Positions 8,224 through 16,910 of a DNA stretch of 37,807 bases are shown piece by piece. Source of the DNA: CAZYJR01 sp964647905 (lineage in GTDB: Bacteria > Desulfobacterota > DSM-4660 > Desulfatiglandales > HGW-15); assembly GCA_964647905.1 (NCBI GenBank), contig CAZYJR010000037.1:1-37807 (forward strand), given 5' to 3'. How positions within the stretch are numbered: position 1 is the first letter of the stretch; the number at the start of each line of letters is the position of its first letter. Below the pieces are notes generated by a model. The model had not been told where the DNA came from. It saw nothing but the letters and a program-made list of their open reading frames with translations, and searched no databases. A program made the position numbers and the translations under genes.

Positions 8224-10874
8224 CCAGCGCCCCCCAGCATCTCGCCCACCATCTCGGTAACGCGCTGAAGGGCCCTGTCCAGTCCCTCGGGCCGATTGCC
8301 GCCTCCCTGGGCCATGTCCGGCCGGCCGCCTCCTTTTCCGCCCACAAGAGGGGATAGCTTGCCGATGAGGCGTCCGGCTTGTATCCTGTCCGTGAGATCA
8401 GGGCTGACAATACAAAGGAGCATTGCCTTGTCGCCGTTCCTGGCCCCCAGGACCGCCACCCCGCTCTTCATGCGCTCCTTTACCTGATCCCCCATGGCGC
8501 GCAAGGCCTTGGGGGAATCCGCCTCCACCTCCCTGGCCAAGACCTTGACCCCGCTCACTTCCCCGGCTCCTGCCATCAGGTCCGTGGTGTGGCTGGAGCG
8601 GATCCGGTCGCGGAGGGACTCCATCTCACGCTCCATGTCCCTCTGCTCCTTGAGCAGGCGCTCCACCCTTTCTTCCACCTGGTCCGGCCCCACCTTGAGC
8701 GTTGAGGCGAGGGCCTTGATCTGCCGCTCCCTTTCCTGGACATAGGCCAGGGCGGGCTCTCCGGCCAGGGCCTCGATGCGGCGGAGATTGGCCCCCACAG
8801 CGGCCTCGCTCACTATCTTGAAGAGCCCTATGTCACCGGTCCTGCCGGCGTGGGTGCCGCCGCAGAGCTCGCGACTGACGCCTCCCTGGACCTCCACCAC
8901 CCTGACCGTCTCTCCGTAGCGCTCTTCGAATATGGCGGTGGCCCCGCTCTTGACCGCCTGCTCGAGGGGCATCTCCTCTGTGGATACCGGACGGTTCCGC
9001 CGTATGTAACTGTTCACCAGGGCTTCCACCGAGCGGAGCTTTTCCGCCTCCACCTGGGTGAAATGGGTGAAGTCGAAGCGCAGCCGTTCCGGGGAGACCA
9101 ATGATCCGGCCTGCTTCACGTGCTCCCCCAGGGCCTCCCTTAGCGCGGAGTGGAGGAGATGGGTGGCCGTGTGATGCCTCGCGGTGGCCGCCCTCCGCTC
9201 CGCGTCCACACGGGCGTTCACCCGGTCCCCCAGGCTGAGCGAGCCCTCTTCAACCACCCCCTGGTGGGCTATGATCTTGTCCCCGAAACGGGTGGTGCCG
9301 GTGATCCTGACCGCGGTTCCCTCTCTGTGCAGCCAGCCGGTGTCCCCCACCTGTCCTCCGGCCTCGCCGTAGAAGGGAGTTTGGTCCAAGACCGCCTCCA
9401 CCCGGCTGCCCCGCCCGGCCTCCTGGACTTGATTTCCGCCTTCCAGCAAGGCGATGACCGTGGCCCGGGCCTCCAACTCATCGTAGCCGGTGAACCCGCA
9501 TGAGAGCCCGCCCGCGGCCATTTGCCTGTAAGCCTCCGGGATCTCCTCCTCGCCGCTTCCCTTCCAGGCCTGCTGGCTCTTGGCCCTCTGCCTGGACATG
9601 GAGCGCTCATACCCCTCCATGTCCAGCTCCAGGCCCTCTTCCCTGGCCACATCCTGCACTATATCCAGAGACAGGCCGTAGGTGTCGTAGAGCTTGAAGG
9701 CCAGATCCCCCGGGATCTCCTTTTCCCCCTTCCCCCTTATCTCCTCCAGGCTGTCCCCGAGGACCCTCATGCCGTGCCGCAGGGTGTCGGCGAATCGCTT
9801 CTCCTCGTTCACCACCACCCCTTCTATGTACTTGCGGGAGGCGGTGAGGTCGGTGTAGTCCTGGCCCATTACATCGACCACCCTGTCCACCACCGAGTGC
9901 AGGAAAAGACCCTCCAACCCCAGGACCTGCCCGAAACGCACGGCCCGCCTGAGTATGCGCCTTAGTACGTAGCCCCTTCCCTCGTTGGAAGGCATGACCC
10001 CGTCGCCCACCAGGAAGGCGGCCGCCCTGGCGTGGTCCGCGATTACCCGGAATGAGACGTCGCCCTTGGGGTCCTTACCGTACCGCCTCCCCGAGATCTC
10101 CTCTATTGTCCCTATGAGGTCCCTGAACAGATCGGTGTCGAAGTTGGACTTGACCCCCTGGACCACCGCGGCTATCCGCTCCAGGCCCATCCCGGTGTCT
10201 ATGTTCCGCTTGGGCAGCGGTGTGAGATTTCCCTGGTGGTCGCGGTTGAACTGCATGAAGACCAGGTTCCAGATCTCCAGATAGCGGTCGCACTCGCAGC
10301 CCGGGGCGCAGTCCGGACGCCCGCACGAGAGCTCCTCGCCCTGATCGATCAGGATCTCCGAGCAGGGCCCGCAAGGGCCGGTATCGCCCATGGCCCAGAA
10401 GTTGTCCTCCTCGCCCAGCCGCACTATCCGCTCTGGAGGGAAGCCGATCTCCTTCTCCCATATGGAGTAGGCCTCGTCGTCGTCCAGGTATACCGAGGCG
10501 TAGAGCTTTTCCCCGGGCAGGCCGTAGCGTTCGGTGAGGAGCTCCCAGGCCCAGGCCACGGCCTCGCTCTTGAAGTAGTCCCCGAAGGAGAAGTTCCCAA
10601 GCATCTCGAAGAATGTGTGGTGCCGCGCCGTGTATCCCACGTTGTCCAGGTCGTTGTGCTTGCCCCCGGCCCGGACGCACTTCTGGGAGGTCACCGCCCG
10701 GTTGTAGCCGCGGTTCTCCTCGCCCAGGAACACCCTCTTGAACTGGACCATGCCCGCGTTGGTAAAGAGCAGGGTGGGATCGTCCCTGGGGATCAGGGAG
10801 GCGCTGGGCACGGGCTCGTGCCCCCGCTCCTTGAAGAATTCTATGAACTGCCTTCTTATTGATCCAAAATCCAT
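8220..10874 (-). CDS. alaS: Alanyl-tRNA synthetase
   Basis: Charges tRNA-Ala with alanine. The 884-residue length is normal. The class II catalytic domain fills the first third. The editing domain carries the zinc motif HHTATH in the middle and CGGTH about 100 residues later, which together remove mischarged serine or glycine. A coiled C-terminal C-Ala part follows. The ATG at 10874 begins 4 bases after the recA stop, so alaS is the last gene of the recA operon on the minus strand. No recX lies between recA and alaS, where it often sits in other bacteria. Confidence 0.97.
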   Translation of the reverse strand: MDFGSIRRQFIEFFKERGHEPVPSASLIPRDDPTLLFTNAGMVQFKRVFLGEENRGYNRAVTSQKCVRAGGKHNDLDNVGYTARHHTFFEMLGNFSFGDYFKSEAVAWAWELLTERYGLPGEKLYASVYLDDDEAYSIWEKEIGFPPERIVRLGEEDNFWAMGDTGPCGPCSEILIDQGEELSCGRPDCAPGCECDRYLEIWNLVFMQFNRDHQGNLTPLPKRNIDTGMGLERIAAVVQGVKSNFDTDLFRDLIGTIEEISGRRYGKDPKGDVSFRVIADHARAAAFLVGDGVMPSNEGRGYVLRRILRRAVRFGQVLGLEGLFLHSVVDRVVDVMGQDYTDLTASRKYIEGVVVNEEKRFADTLRHGMRVLGDSLEEIRGKGEKEIPGDLAFKLYDTYGLSLDIVQDVAREEGLELDMEGYERSMSRQRAKSQQAWKGSGEEEIPEAYRQMAAGGLSCGFTGYDELEARATVIALLEGGNQVQEAGRGSRVEAVLDQTPFYGEAGGQVGDTGWLHREGTAVRITGTTRFGDKIIAHQGVVEEGSLSLGDRVNARVDAERRAATARHHTATHLLHSALREALGEHVKQAGSLVSPERLRFDFTHFTQVEAEKLRSVEALVNSYIRRNRPVSTEEMPLEQAVKSGATAIFEERYGETVRVVEVQGGVSRELCGGTHAGRTGDIGLFKIVSEAAVGANLRRIEALAGEPALAYVQERERQIKALASTLKVGPDQVEERVERLLKEQRDMEREMESLRDRIRSSHTTDLMAGAGEVSGVKVLAREVEADSPKALRAMGDQVKERMKSGVAVLGARNGDKAMLLCIVSPDLTDRIQAGRLIGKLSPLVGGKGGGRPDMAQGGGNRPEGLDRALQRVTEMVGEMLGGAG

Positions 10875-10878
10875 TCAC

Positions 10879-11943
10879 TTATCCCGCCTTTTCCTGCTTC
10901 TTCTTATCCCGGGTTTCGCTGGTTTCTTCCTGGACTTCTTTTTCGATCTTTTTAAGGCCTGTTTTATCCTTTATAATAGCCGTTATGCGATCTTGGATAT
11001 CCGTATTTTCCACAAGGAAGCGCCTCACGTTTTCCCTTCCCTGGCCCAGGCGTTCGCCTTCGAATGAGTACCATGCGCCGCTCTTTTCGATCACATCCAG
11101 GGAGACGCCCAGGTCCAGCAGGTCGCCTTCCTTGGAGATCCCGTGTCCGTACAGTATGTCGAACTCCGCGGTCTTGAACGGAGGCGCGATCTTGTTCTTG
11201 ACCACCTTGACCTTCGTGCGATTGCCCAGGACCTGATCGCCTTCCTTTATCGCGCCTATCCGCCTTATGTCCAGCCTCTGGGAGGAATAGAACTTGAGTG
11301 CGTTCCCGCCGGTGGTGGTCTCCGGGCTCCCGAACATCACCCCGATCTTCATCCGGATCTGGTTGATGAAGATCACACACGTGTGGGACTTGCTTATGGT
11401 GGCGGTGAGCTTGCGAAGGGCCTGGCTCATCAAACGGGCCTGGAGCCCCACGTGCTGCTCGCCCATCTCGCCCTCTATCTCGGCCCTGGGTACCAGGGCG
11501 GCCACCGAGTCTATTATCAGGGCGTCCACCGCCCCGCTCCTTACCAGGATCTCGGCTATGTCCAAGGCCTGCTCTCCTGTGTCCGGCTGGCTTACCAGGA
11601 GGTTGTCCACGTCCACGCCCAGCTTCCTGGCATAGGCGGGGTCCAGAGCGTGCTCCGCATCGATGAAGGCCACCGTCCCGCCCTGGGCCTGGGCCTCGGC
11701 CGCTATGTGGAGGGCCAGGGTGGTCTTTCCCGAGGCCTCAGGCCCGAATATCTCAACCACACGCCCTCGCGGCACGCCTCCCACGCCCAAGGCCAGATCC
11801 AGGGACAGGGAGCCCGTTGATATGGCCGGGATATTGACCACCCGGTCGTCGCTCATCTTCATGATGGAGCCCCGGCCGAACTGCTTTTCTATTTGATTGA
11901 TGGCCTGGTCTACGGCCCTCTCTTTGTCCGCGCGTTCACTCAT
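10879..11943 (-). CDS. recA: Recombinase RecA
   Basis: RecA forms filaments on single-stranded DNA, exchanges strands and triggers LexA cleavage. The 354-residue protein has Walker A GPEASGKT (67-74), Walker B LIIDSVAAL, the L2 loop GSPETTTGGNAL and an acidic/basic tail rich in Lys and Glu. The ATG at 11943 has a very strong GGAGGAGGAG site. That site lies within the end of thpR, whose stop is 3 bases upstream. No LexA-type box is seen directly before recA, and the packing leaves no room for a separate promoter except inside thpR. Confidence 0.98.
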   Translation of the reverse strand: MSERADKERAVDQAINQIEKQFGRGSIMKMSDDRVVNIPAISTGSLSLDLALGVGGVPRGRVVEIFGPEASGKTTLALHIAAEAQAQGGTVAFIDAEHALDPAYARKLGVDVDNLLVSQPDTGEQALDIAEILVRSGAVDALIIDSVAALVPRAEIEGEMGEQHVGLQARLMSQALRKLTATISKSHTCVIFINQIRMKIGVMFGSPETTTGGNALKFYSSQRLDIRRIGAIKEGDQVLGNRTKVKVVKNKIAPPFKTAEFDILYGHGISKEGDLLDLGVSLDVIEKSGAWYSFEGERLGQGRENVRRFLVENTDIQDRITAIIKDKTGLKKIEKEVQEETSETRDKKKQEKAG

Positions 11944-11946
11944 GAA

Positions 11947-12552
11947 TCACTCCTCCTCCTCCGCCGTGCCCCGGCCTTCTCCGGCCAGGGGGAACCGGTC
12001 GAGCTCCGTGTAAACGGCCCCTCCGGGCTTTAGTTCGCTCCTGAACAAGACGAGCTCCCGCAGTTCGAACTCCGGGCTTGCCAGGTCCTGGTGGCGTGAT
12101 ACGGTCTCCTCCAGCCTCCGGTCCAGGCCGCCGTCCTTGCGGAACCGCCCCAGGGTGAGGTGGGGCCTGAAGGGCCGCGTCTCCCGCTTGATCCCGAACG
12201 GGGAGAGTGCCTCCTGGAGCGAGTCTCTCAAGGCCCCCATGCGCTCTTTCTCCCCTCGAATGCCCAGCCACACCACCCTGGGCCGCCGCCTGTGCGGGAA
12301 AAAACCGGTCCCCGCGAGCGCCGCTGAAAAGGGGGTGAATCCCGCGCAGACTCCCCTCACAACCCCGCAGAGCTCCGGAATCCGGTCCCGGTCCAGGCCG
12401 CCCAAAAACACCACTGTCAGGTGCATACCTCCCGGCCTCACCCACTTGACCCGGCCCGAGGCCTCCCGCATGTCCTCCAATACACGGCCCGCGATCTCCT
12501 TGATCCCGGACGGGAGCTCAAAGGCCAGGAAGCAGCGGATATCCGAGGACAT
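11947..12552 (-). CDS. thpR: RNA 2',3'-cyclic phosphodiesterase (LigT/ThpR)
   Basis: A 201-residue protein of the 2H phosphoesterase family, which opens 2',3'-cyclic phosphate ends of RNA. The two signature histidine motifs are both present: H44-L-T-V and H131-L-T-L. The N-terminus RCFLAFELP is also typical. Its start overlaps the end of cinA by 35 bases and its stop is 3 bases before recA, so it is translationally linked to both. The pair thpR-recA next to cinA is a familiar arrangement in former Deltaproteobacteria. The biological RNA substrate is unknown for most members. Confidence 0.93.
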   Translation of the reverse strand: MSSDIRCFLAFELPSGIKEIAGRVLEDMREASGRVKWVRPGGMHLTVVFLGGLDRDRIPELCGVVRGVCAGFTPFSAALAGTGFFPHRRRPRVVWLGIRGEKERMGALRDSLQEALSPFGIKRETRPFRPHLTLGRFRKDGGLDRRLEETVSRHQDLASPEFELRELVLFRSELKPGGAVYTELDRFPLAGEGRGTAEEEE

Positions 12553-13774
12553 AACGCCTCACCCAGTCAAGCGCCATCATGGCCGTGTTGGACTTTATCT
12601 GTTCCCTTCCTCCCCAGAACCTGTAGCGGCGAGCGATGGTCTCGGACCCGGCCGCCAGGCCGAGGCACACCGTACCCACGGGTTTCTCCCCGCTGCCTCC
12701 TCCGGGGCCGGCGATCCCTGTGACGGCCAGGGCCAGGGCGGATCCGAATACGGATCTGGCCCCTTGGGCCATGGCCCCTGCGGTCTCCTCGCTCACCGCT
12801 CCGTGCGCCTCGAGGATCTCCCGTGGGACCCCCAAGAACTTGGACTTGGCCTTGTTGTCATAGGCCACGACGCCTCCGACGAAGTACTCCGAGCTCCCCG
12901 GCGAATCGGTGATCATGTCGCCGATACGGCCTCCGGTGCAGGACTCGGCGGTGGACAACGTGAGCCCTTTCCCCCTGAGGGCGTTTCCCACAGCATGGCC
13001 CATTCCTTCGTCCCCGGTGGCGAAGACATGGGCCCCCAGGACCCGCCGTATCTCGGACTCCAGCCGGTCCAGCTCGGCCAGGGCCCCGGCCTCGTCACGA
13101 CCCCTGGCGCTGATGCTCACGTGGTTTTCCGGGAAGTGCGGGTAGAAGCCCAGTTCCACGTTCGGTCCGCCCGCCGGGAGCCCCTTGAGCCTCTCGGCCA
13201 GATCCGGTTCACTCACCCCGTAGAGCTTCAGGGTCCTCTGGCGCATGACCGGGAGCGTCTCGCAGTCCAGGAGTATTTCGGGCAGCACGAAGCGGTCCAT
13301 CAGGAACCGCATCTGGTCCGGCACACCCGGCAGGAAGTAGAGCTTGACATCGTTTTCCACCAGGGAGAAGCCGCAGACCGTGCCCCTGGGATTGATCATC
13401 CTGGAGCCCTCGGGCACCCAGGCCATCTTTTCCATCGAAGGGGTCATCTCCAGGCCCCGCCTGAACACGTACCGCCGGATCAGCTCGAACATCTCCTCGT
13501 CGCGGCGGAGCGGTCTTTCGAGGGCCTGGGCCACGATCTCGTTGGTCAGGTCGTCTTCAGTGGACCCCAGCCCTCCGGTCACGATCACGAACCGCGATGA
13601 GCCCACCGCCTCCTTGATGGCGGCCGCGGCCCTCCCGGGGTCGTCTCCCACGGTGGTGATCCGGGTGACGCCGAGCCCGCAGGCGGCCAAGCGCCCTGCC
13701 GCGTACCAGGCGTTGAGGTCCGGGGTGCGGCCGGATACCAGCTCGTTCCCGATGGTTATTATCTCTCCGTACAT
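12518..13774 (-). CDS. cinA: CinA family nicotinamide-nucleotide amidohydrolase
   Basis: The 418-residue protein has the full CinA layout. The N-terminal MoCF/COG1058 domain (about 1-170) contains GNELVSGR and TGGLGSTEDD and is linked to ADP-ribose pyrophosphatase activity. The C-terminal PncC domain (about 255-410) has AESCTGG, GGVVAYDN and VTGIAGPGGG, and deamidates NMN, recycling a by-product of NAD-dependent DNA ligase. The start ATG at 13774 follows the pgpA stop by 18 bases. Its end overlaps thpR. Linkage to recA is common and fits a role around DNA repair or competence. Confidence 0.95.
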   Translation of the reverse strand: MYGEIITIGNELVSGRTPDLNAWYAAGRLAACGLGVTRITTVGDDPGRAAAAIKEAVGSSRFVIVTGGLGSTEDDLTNEIVAQALERPLRRDEEMFELIRRYVFRRGLEMTPSMEKMAWVPEGSRMINPRGTVCGFSLVENDVKLYFLPGVPDQMRFLMDRFVLPEILLDCETLPVMRQRTLKLYGVSEPDLAERLKGLPAGGPNVELGFYPHFPENHVSISARGRDEAGALAELDRLESEIRRVLGAHVFATGDEGMGHAVGNALRGKGLTLSTAESCTGGRIGDMITDSPGSSEYFVGGVVAYDNKAKSKFLGVPREILEAHGAVSEETAGAMAQGARSVFGSALALAVTGIAGPGGGSGEKPVGTVCLGLAAGSETIARRYRFWGGREQIKSNTAMMALDWVRRYVLGYPLLPGL

Positions 13775-13792
13775 CCCAGAGCCGCCCCGGTT

Positions 13793-14311
13793 TCAGCCCG
13801 CTCCCAGGATCGCTCCGGCCGCCCTGAGAGCCAGATTGGTGTAAATACCCGCCAGCAGGTCGTCGGCCACCACACCCGCCCCGCCTTGGAGCCGTTCCGC
13901 CCGGCGCACCGGCCAGGGTTTCAAGATGTCGAACACCCGAAACAAGAGGAACCCAGCCGCCAGGTACGCCCATGAGAGCGGGAGCATGTAGAGGGCCGCC
14001 ATGAACCCCGCGGCCTCGTCGGCCACCACCTCCCCGGGATCGCCCCGCCCCAGGGCGCGTTCGGCAAGCCCCGCCGCCCAAACCGAGAGGCCGGTGACCG
14101 CCACGATCAACAGGCCCCCTCCCGCCGGCCCTGCGGCGTGCATCAGCCAGATCAGGGGGATGGAGGCGAGGGTTCCGAATGTGCCGGGGGCCTTCGGCAC
14201 GAGACCCGCGCCGAACAGGGAGGAGATCAGAAGAGCGGCCCGACTCGATCGATCCGCTTCCCGGAACGCCTCTCTAAACGGCAACCTATCAGATGGAGTG
14301 TCCGACTTCAA
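13793..14311 (-). CDS. pgpA: Phosphatidylglycerophosphatase A
   Basis: Removes the phosphate of phosphatidylglycerol phosphate to make phosphatidylglycerol in the inner membrane. Family motifs are clear: GLVPKAPGTFGTLASIP near the N-terminus, VVADEAAG, and FRVFDILKPWP, with several hydrophobic segments. No in-frame ATG or GTG exists before the first motif. The best start is TTG at 14311, overlapping the larC stop as TTGA and giving 172 residues, close to the usual length. A second TTG at 14284 (163 residues) is possible. The frame remains open far upstream within larC, but that part is only an alternative frame of larC. Confidence 0.88.
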   Translation of the reverse strand: MKSDTPSDRLPFREAFREADRSSRAALLISSLFGAGLVPKAPGTFGTLASIPLIWLMHAAGPAGGGLLIVAVTGLSVWAAGLAERALGRGDPGEVVADEAAGFMAALYMLPLSWAYLAAGFLLFRVFDILKPWPVRRAERLQGGAGVVADDLLAGIYTNLALRAAGAILGAG

Positions 14312-15489
14312 GGAGTCATTCCGGAACCGTGGGCGGCGGAGCTCACCCAGGTGTATACGTCCTTGAGTGGGATGCCGTTTTCCAGAGCGATCCGCCTGCA
14401 CTCCTCGTACTCCGGGATGTTCCTGCTCCCGCCGCCCGGCCGCGGGACCCGCTTTACGGTCATGGGCCCCCAGGGGCTCTCCAAGCGAATGGTGGATCGC
14501 TCCAGGGTCATGCGATTGACCACCTGGTACCGGACGCCCAGGGTGGTGCTTTCCCTGAAGAGCACCTCGGCGAGCATGTCCCGCTGATCCGGTCTTCCCA
14601 GGACCCTCAGGGTCACCCCGGGCCGGTTCTTCTTCATCTGCACCGGTGTCATGCTCACATCCAGGGCGCCTTTTGCCAGCAGCAGCTCCATTACAAAGCC
14701 CATCCACTCCGGGGGGCAGTCGTCCAGGTCGGCCTCCAGGAGGACCACCGTGTCGGTCCGGGCCTCCACCGGCTCCCTGCCGAGTACTATGCGAAGCAGG
14801 TTCGGCCGGTCCGGCAGGTGTCTGCTCCCCACGCCGTATCCCGCAGCCTCCACGGTCAGGGCGGGCATGGTACCGAAGCCCCCGGCCAGGACCTTGACCA
14901 TGGCCGCTCCTGTAGGGGTCACCAGCTCCTCCCGGAGCCTCGAGTCGTATACGGGCGCCCCCTTCAGGAGCTCCAGGGTGGCCGGTGCGGGTACGGGCAG
15001 CGGCCCGTGACGGCTCTCGACGAATCCCGAGCCCAGGGGGAGGGGGGAGCATAGGAGTCTTGTTATCCCGAGCTCCTTCAACCCGAAGACCCCGCCCACA
15101 ATGTCCACGATCGAATCCGCGGCCCCCACCTCATGGAAGTGGACCTCTTCCACCGGACGGTCATGAATCTTTGCCTCGGCCTCGGCCAATGCTTGGAAGA
15201 CCGCCAGGCTCCGCTCCCTGACCTCCCGGTCCAATCCGCAGCCTTCTATGATCCTCCGGATGTCCTCGAGGCCCCTGTGACCGCCGGGGTCCTCGCCCGC
15301 GTGCACCAGGAAGCGAGTCCCGTGTATTGCGTTTCTCTGCTCGGGCCCGGCCTCGATTCCGACGCCCGGCAGCCCCAGGGCCTTTACGGCCTCCTCCAAC
15401 AGGCGGAACTCCAAGCCCGCGTCCAGCAGGGCGCCTATCAGCATGTCTCCGCTGATCCCGGAGAAGCACTGTAGAAAGGCGGTTTTCAT
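14308..15489 (-). CDS. larC: LarC-type nickel pincer cofactor biosynthesis protein
   Basis: LarC inserts nickel into the pyridinium dithiocarboxylate mononucleotide precursor of lactate racemase-type enzymes, using CTP. The 393-residue product has the family core HFHEVGAADSIVD (117-129), PVPAPATLELLKG (about 165-177) and TPTGAA (191-196), with N-terminal CFSGISGDM. Here it is one continuous frame, unlike Lactobacillus plantarum, where two frames are joined by a programmed frameshift. The ATG at 15489 is 31 bases after the radical SAM gene's stop; pgpA overlaps its stop. No larA, larB or larE is in the window, so its client enzyme is unknown. Confidence 0.9.
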   Translation of the reverse strand: MKTAFLQCFSGISGDMLIGALLDAGLEFRLLEEAVKALGLPGVGIEAGPEQRNAIHGTRFLVHAGEDPGGHRGLEDIRRIIEGCGLDREVRERSLAVFQALAEAEAKIHDRPVEEVHFHEVGAADSIVDIVGGVFGLKELGITRLLCSPLPLGSGFVESRHGPLPVPAPATLELLKGAPVYDSRLREELVTPTGAAMVKVLAGGFGTMPALTVEAAGYGVGSRHLPDRPNLLRIVLGREPVEARTDTVVLLEADLDDCPPEWMGFVMELLLAKGALDVSMTPVQMKKNRPGVTLRVLGRPDQRDMLAEVLFRESTTLGVRYQVVNRMTLERSTIRLESPWGPMTVKRVPRPGGGSRNIPEYEECRRIALENGIPLKDVYTWVSSAAHGSGMTP

Positions 15490-15520
15490 GGATTCCCTAT
15501 ACCCGGGGGGGCGGTGGTTG

Positions 15521-16468
15521 TCAACGCCGGACCGGGTTCCCCCCGAAGGGGTTCTCCGCCAGGAAGTCCGGCAGAAACTCCGGGTCGGCCTCCCGCCCCC
15601 CGCCGGGGAACTGGACGAAGAGACGCCTGGACCCGAGCTCCAAGGCATGCCCGTAAACCGCTTGGAACTCCTCGGGCGAAACCCTTCGTGAGAGCTCCTG
15701 CGGCAGGGGCCGGGGTATCGGGTGGTACTGGCTCATCAGGCTCAGGGGGAGGTCCCGGCCGAACTCCACAAAAAGGGATGTCAAGGCCTGGACCGAGTTT
15801 TCCACGTGCCCGGGAAGGATCAGGTGGCGCACCAGGACCCCCCTCTCCGCTGTCCTGCCGCCGGTTTCCCATACGTCCAGAGGGCCCTTCTGCCTGAGCA
15901 TTTCCTCTATTGCGTCCAAGGCCTTGCCCGGGTAGTCCGGGCACGAGGAGTACCTTGCCGCCAGCAAGCGGTCCGAGTACTTGTAGTCGGGGAGGTAGAT
16001 GTCGGCCGACCCTTCGGCCGCGCGGACCTGCTCCGGCGACTGGTACCCGGATAGGTTGTAGACTACCGGGACCCCGATTCCCAGCCTTCTCAGTCCTTCC
16101 ACCACCCTGAAGGTATAAGGGAAGAACTGGTCCGGGCTGACGAAGCTTATGTTGTGCACCCCTTCCTCCCTGATCATTCGGGCGGCCTCGGTTACCAGCC
16201 CCTCCACGGACACCTCCCGGCCCAGGCCCCGGGCGGAGATCTGATAATTCTGGCAAAATACGCAGCCCAAGGGGCAGCCGGTGAAAAACATGGTGCCCGA
16301 ACCCCTCCGGCCGGATATGGGGGGCTCCTCGCCGAGGTGCGGCCCCACATAAGCCACCCGCATGACATGGCTCTCCCCGCAAGCGCCCGGGCGTCCCCCG
16401 GCCGGCACCAGGGTCCGGTCCACGCCGCATGCGCGGGGGCAGAGCCTGCATTTCCTGAACTCCTTCAT
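15521..16468 (-). CDS. Radical SAM protein, PflX/COG1313 type
   Basis: A 315-residue radical SAM protein related to pyruvate formate-lyase activating enzymes. The [4Fe-4S]/SAM motif is C65-PLG-C69-VF-C72 in the context GCPLGCVFCQNYQIS. An N-terminal cluster C7, C10, C14 and C30 (CRLCPRACG, GACG) is typical of this family. RRGSGTMFFTGC precedes the motif. The function of the family is not firmly known. The ATG at 16468 is chosen; an in-frame TTG at 16507 would add 13 residues, and neither has a strong ribosome site. This is the first gene of the minus-strand operon that continues into larC, pgpA, cinA, thpR, recA and alaS. Confidence 0.85.
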   Translation of the reverse strand: MKEFRKCRLCPRACGVDRTLVPAGGRPGACGESHVMRVAYVGPHLGEEPPISGRRGSGTMFFTGCPLGCVFCQNYQISARGLGREVSVEGLVTEAARMIREEGVHNISFVSPDQFFPYTFRVVEGLRRLGIGVPVVYNLSGYQSPEQVRAAEGSADIYLPDYKYSDRLLAARYSSCPDYPGKALDAIEEMLRQKGPLDVWETGGRTAERGVLVRHLILPGHVENSVQALTSLFVEFGRDLPLSLMSQYHPIPRPLPQELSRRVSPEEFQAVYGHALELGSRRLFVQFPGGGREADPEFLPDFLAENPFGGNPVRR

Positions 16469-16579
16469 GGCGGCTGCCAGTTTGTATCCCGTGGACCAAA
16501 AGGTCAAGCCGCCATGCTGCCGACCCTGTCAAATCAAATACACCGTGCATGAGTCTTGTCTCCGGGGAGTGATCGCAGC

Positions 16580-16608
16580 TTGACAAGTGTCACGTGACGA
16601 AATACATT
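16580..16608 (+). promoter_or_regulatory. higBA promoter with embedded operator palindrome
   Basis: TTGACA (16580-16585), 17 bases, TACATT (16603-16608). The perfect 10-bp palindrome GTCACGTGAC occupies 16589-16598 in the spacer, a natural site for self-repression by HigA. Predicted transcription start is about 16615, at the higB ATG itself. Confidence 0.7.
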
Positions 16609-16614
16609 TTTTGT

Positions 16615-16896
16615 ATGATCAAGACCTTTGCCGATAGGCGCACCCAGGAATTGTATATAACGGGTAAGGCCAAGCGGTTTCCCTCGGATTTGACCGGCAG
16701 GGCTTTGCGCAAGCTCGAGTATATTGATTTGGCGACCCGGCTGGAAGATTTGAAGGTCCCGCCCGGGAATCGGCTCCATGCCCTGGGAGGTGAGAGAAAG
16801 GGGCAGTATTCGATCTCAATAAACGATCAGTGGCGCATCTGTTTTCGATTCCTGGAGGGTGACGCCTATGATGTTGAGATCTGTGACTATCACTAA
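16615..16896 (+). CDS. higB: HigB-type toxin (RelE/ParE superfamily mRNA interferase)
   Basis: A 93-residue protein with the HigB pattern: MIKTFADRRTQELYITG at the start, LDLATRLEDL-like helix (IDLATRLEDL here), PPGNRLHALGGERKGQYSI and NDQWRICFRF near the end. HigB enzymes cut mRNA on the ribosome and halt growth when the antitoxin is lost. The ATG at 16615 gives the standard length; an in-frame GTG at 16594 lies inside the promoter and is rejected. The toxin comes before the antitoxin, as is usual for higBA, with 14 bases between them. Surrounding genes are housekeeping, so this looks like a small inserted cassette. Confidence 0.92.
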   Translation: MIKTFADRRTQELYITGKAKRFPSDLTGRALRKLEYIDLATRLEDLKVPPGNRLHALGGERKGQYSISINDQWRICFRFLEGDAYDVEICDYH

Positions 16897-16910
16897 GGGG
16901 GTGAGACTGA

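Noticed and set aside
12137..13600. 487-codon plus-strand frame opposite thpR and cinA
   Set aside because: It is the complement of two well-defined genes and has no recognisable domain or ribosome site.
14312..15052. N-terminal extension of pgpA to give a 419-residue protein
   Set aside because: The added part is an out-of-frame reading of larC and is low-complexity; the phosphatase family starts near residue 20 before GLVPKAPGT.
15490..15648. 53-residue N-terminal extension of larC
   Set aside because: It overlaps the end of the radical SAM gene and lacks family similarity; MKTAFLQCFSGISGDM is the normal LarC start.
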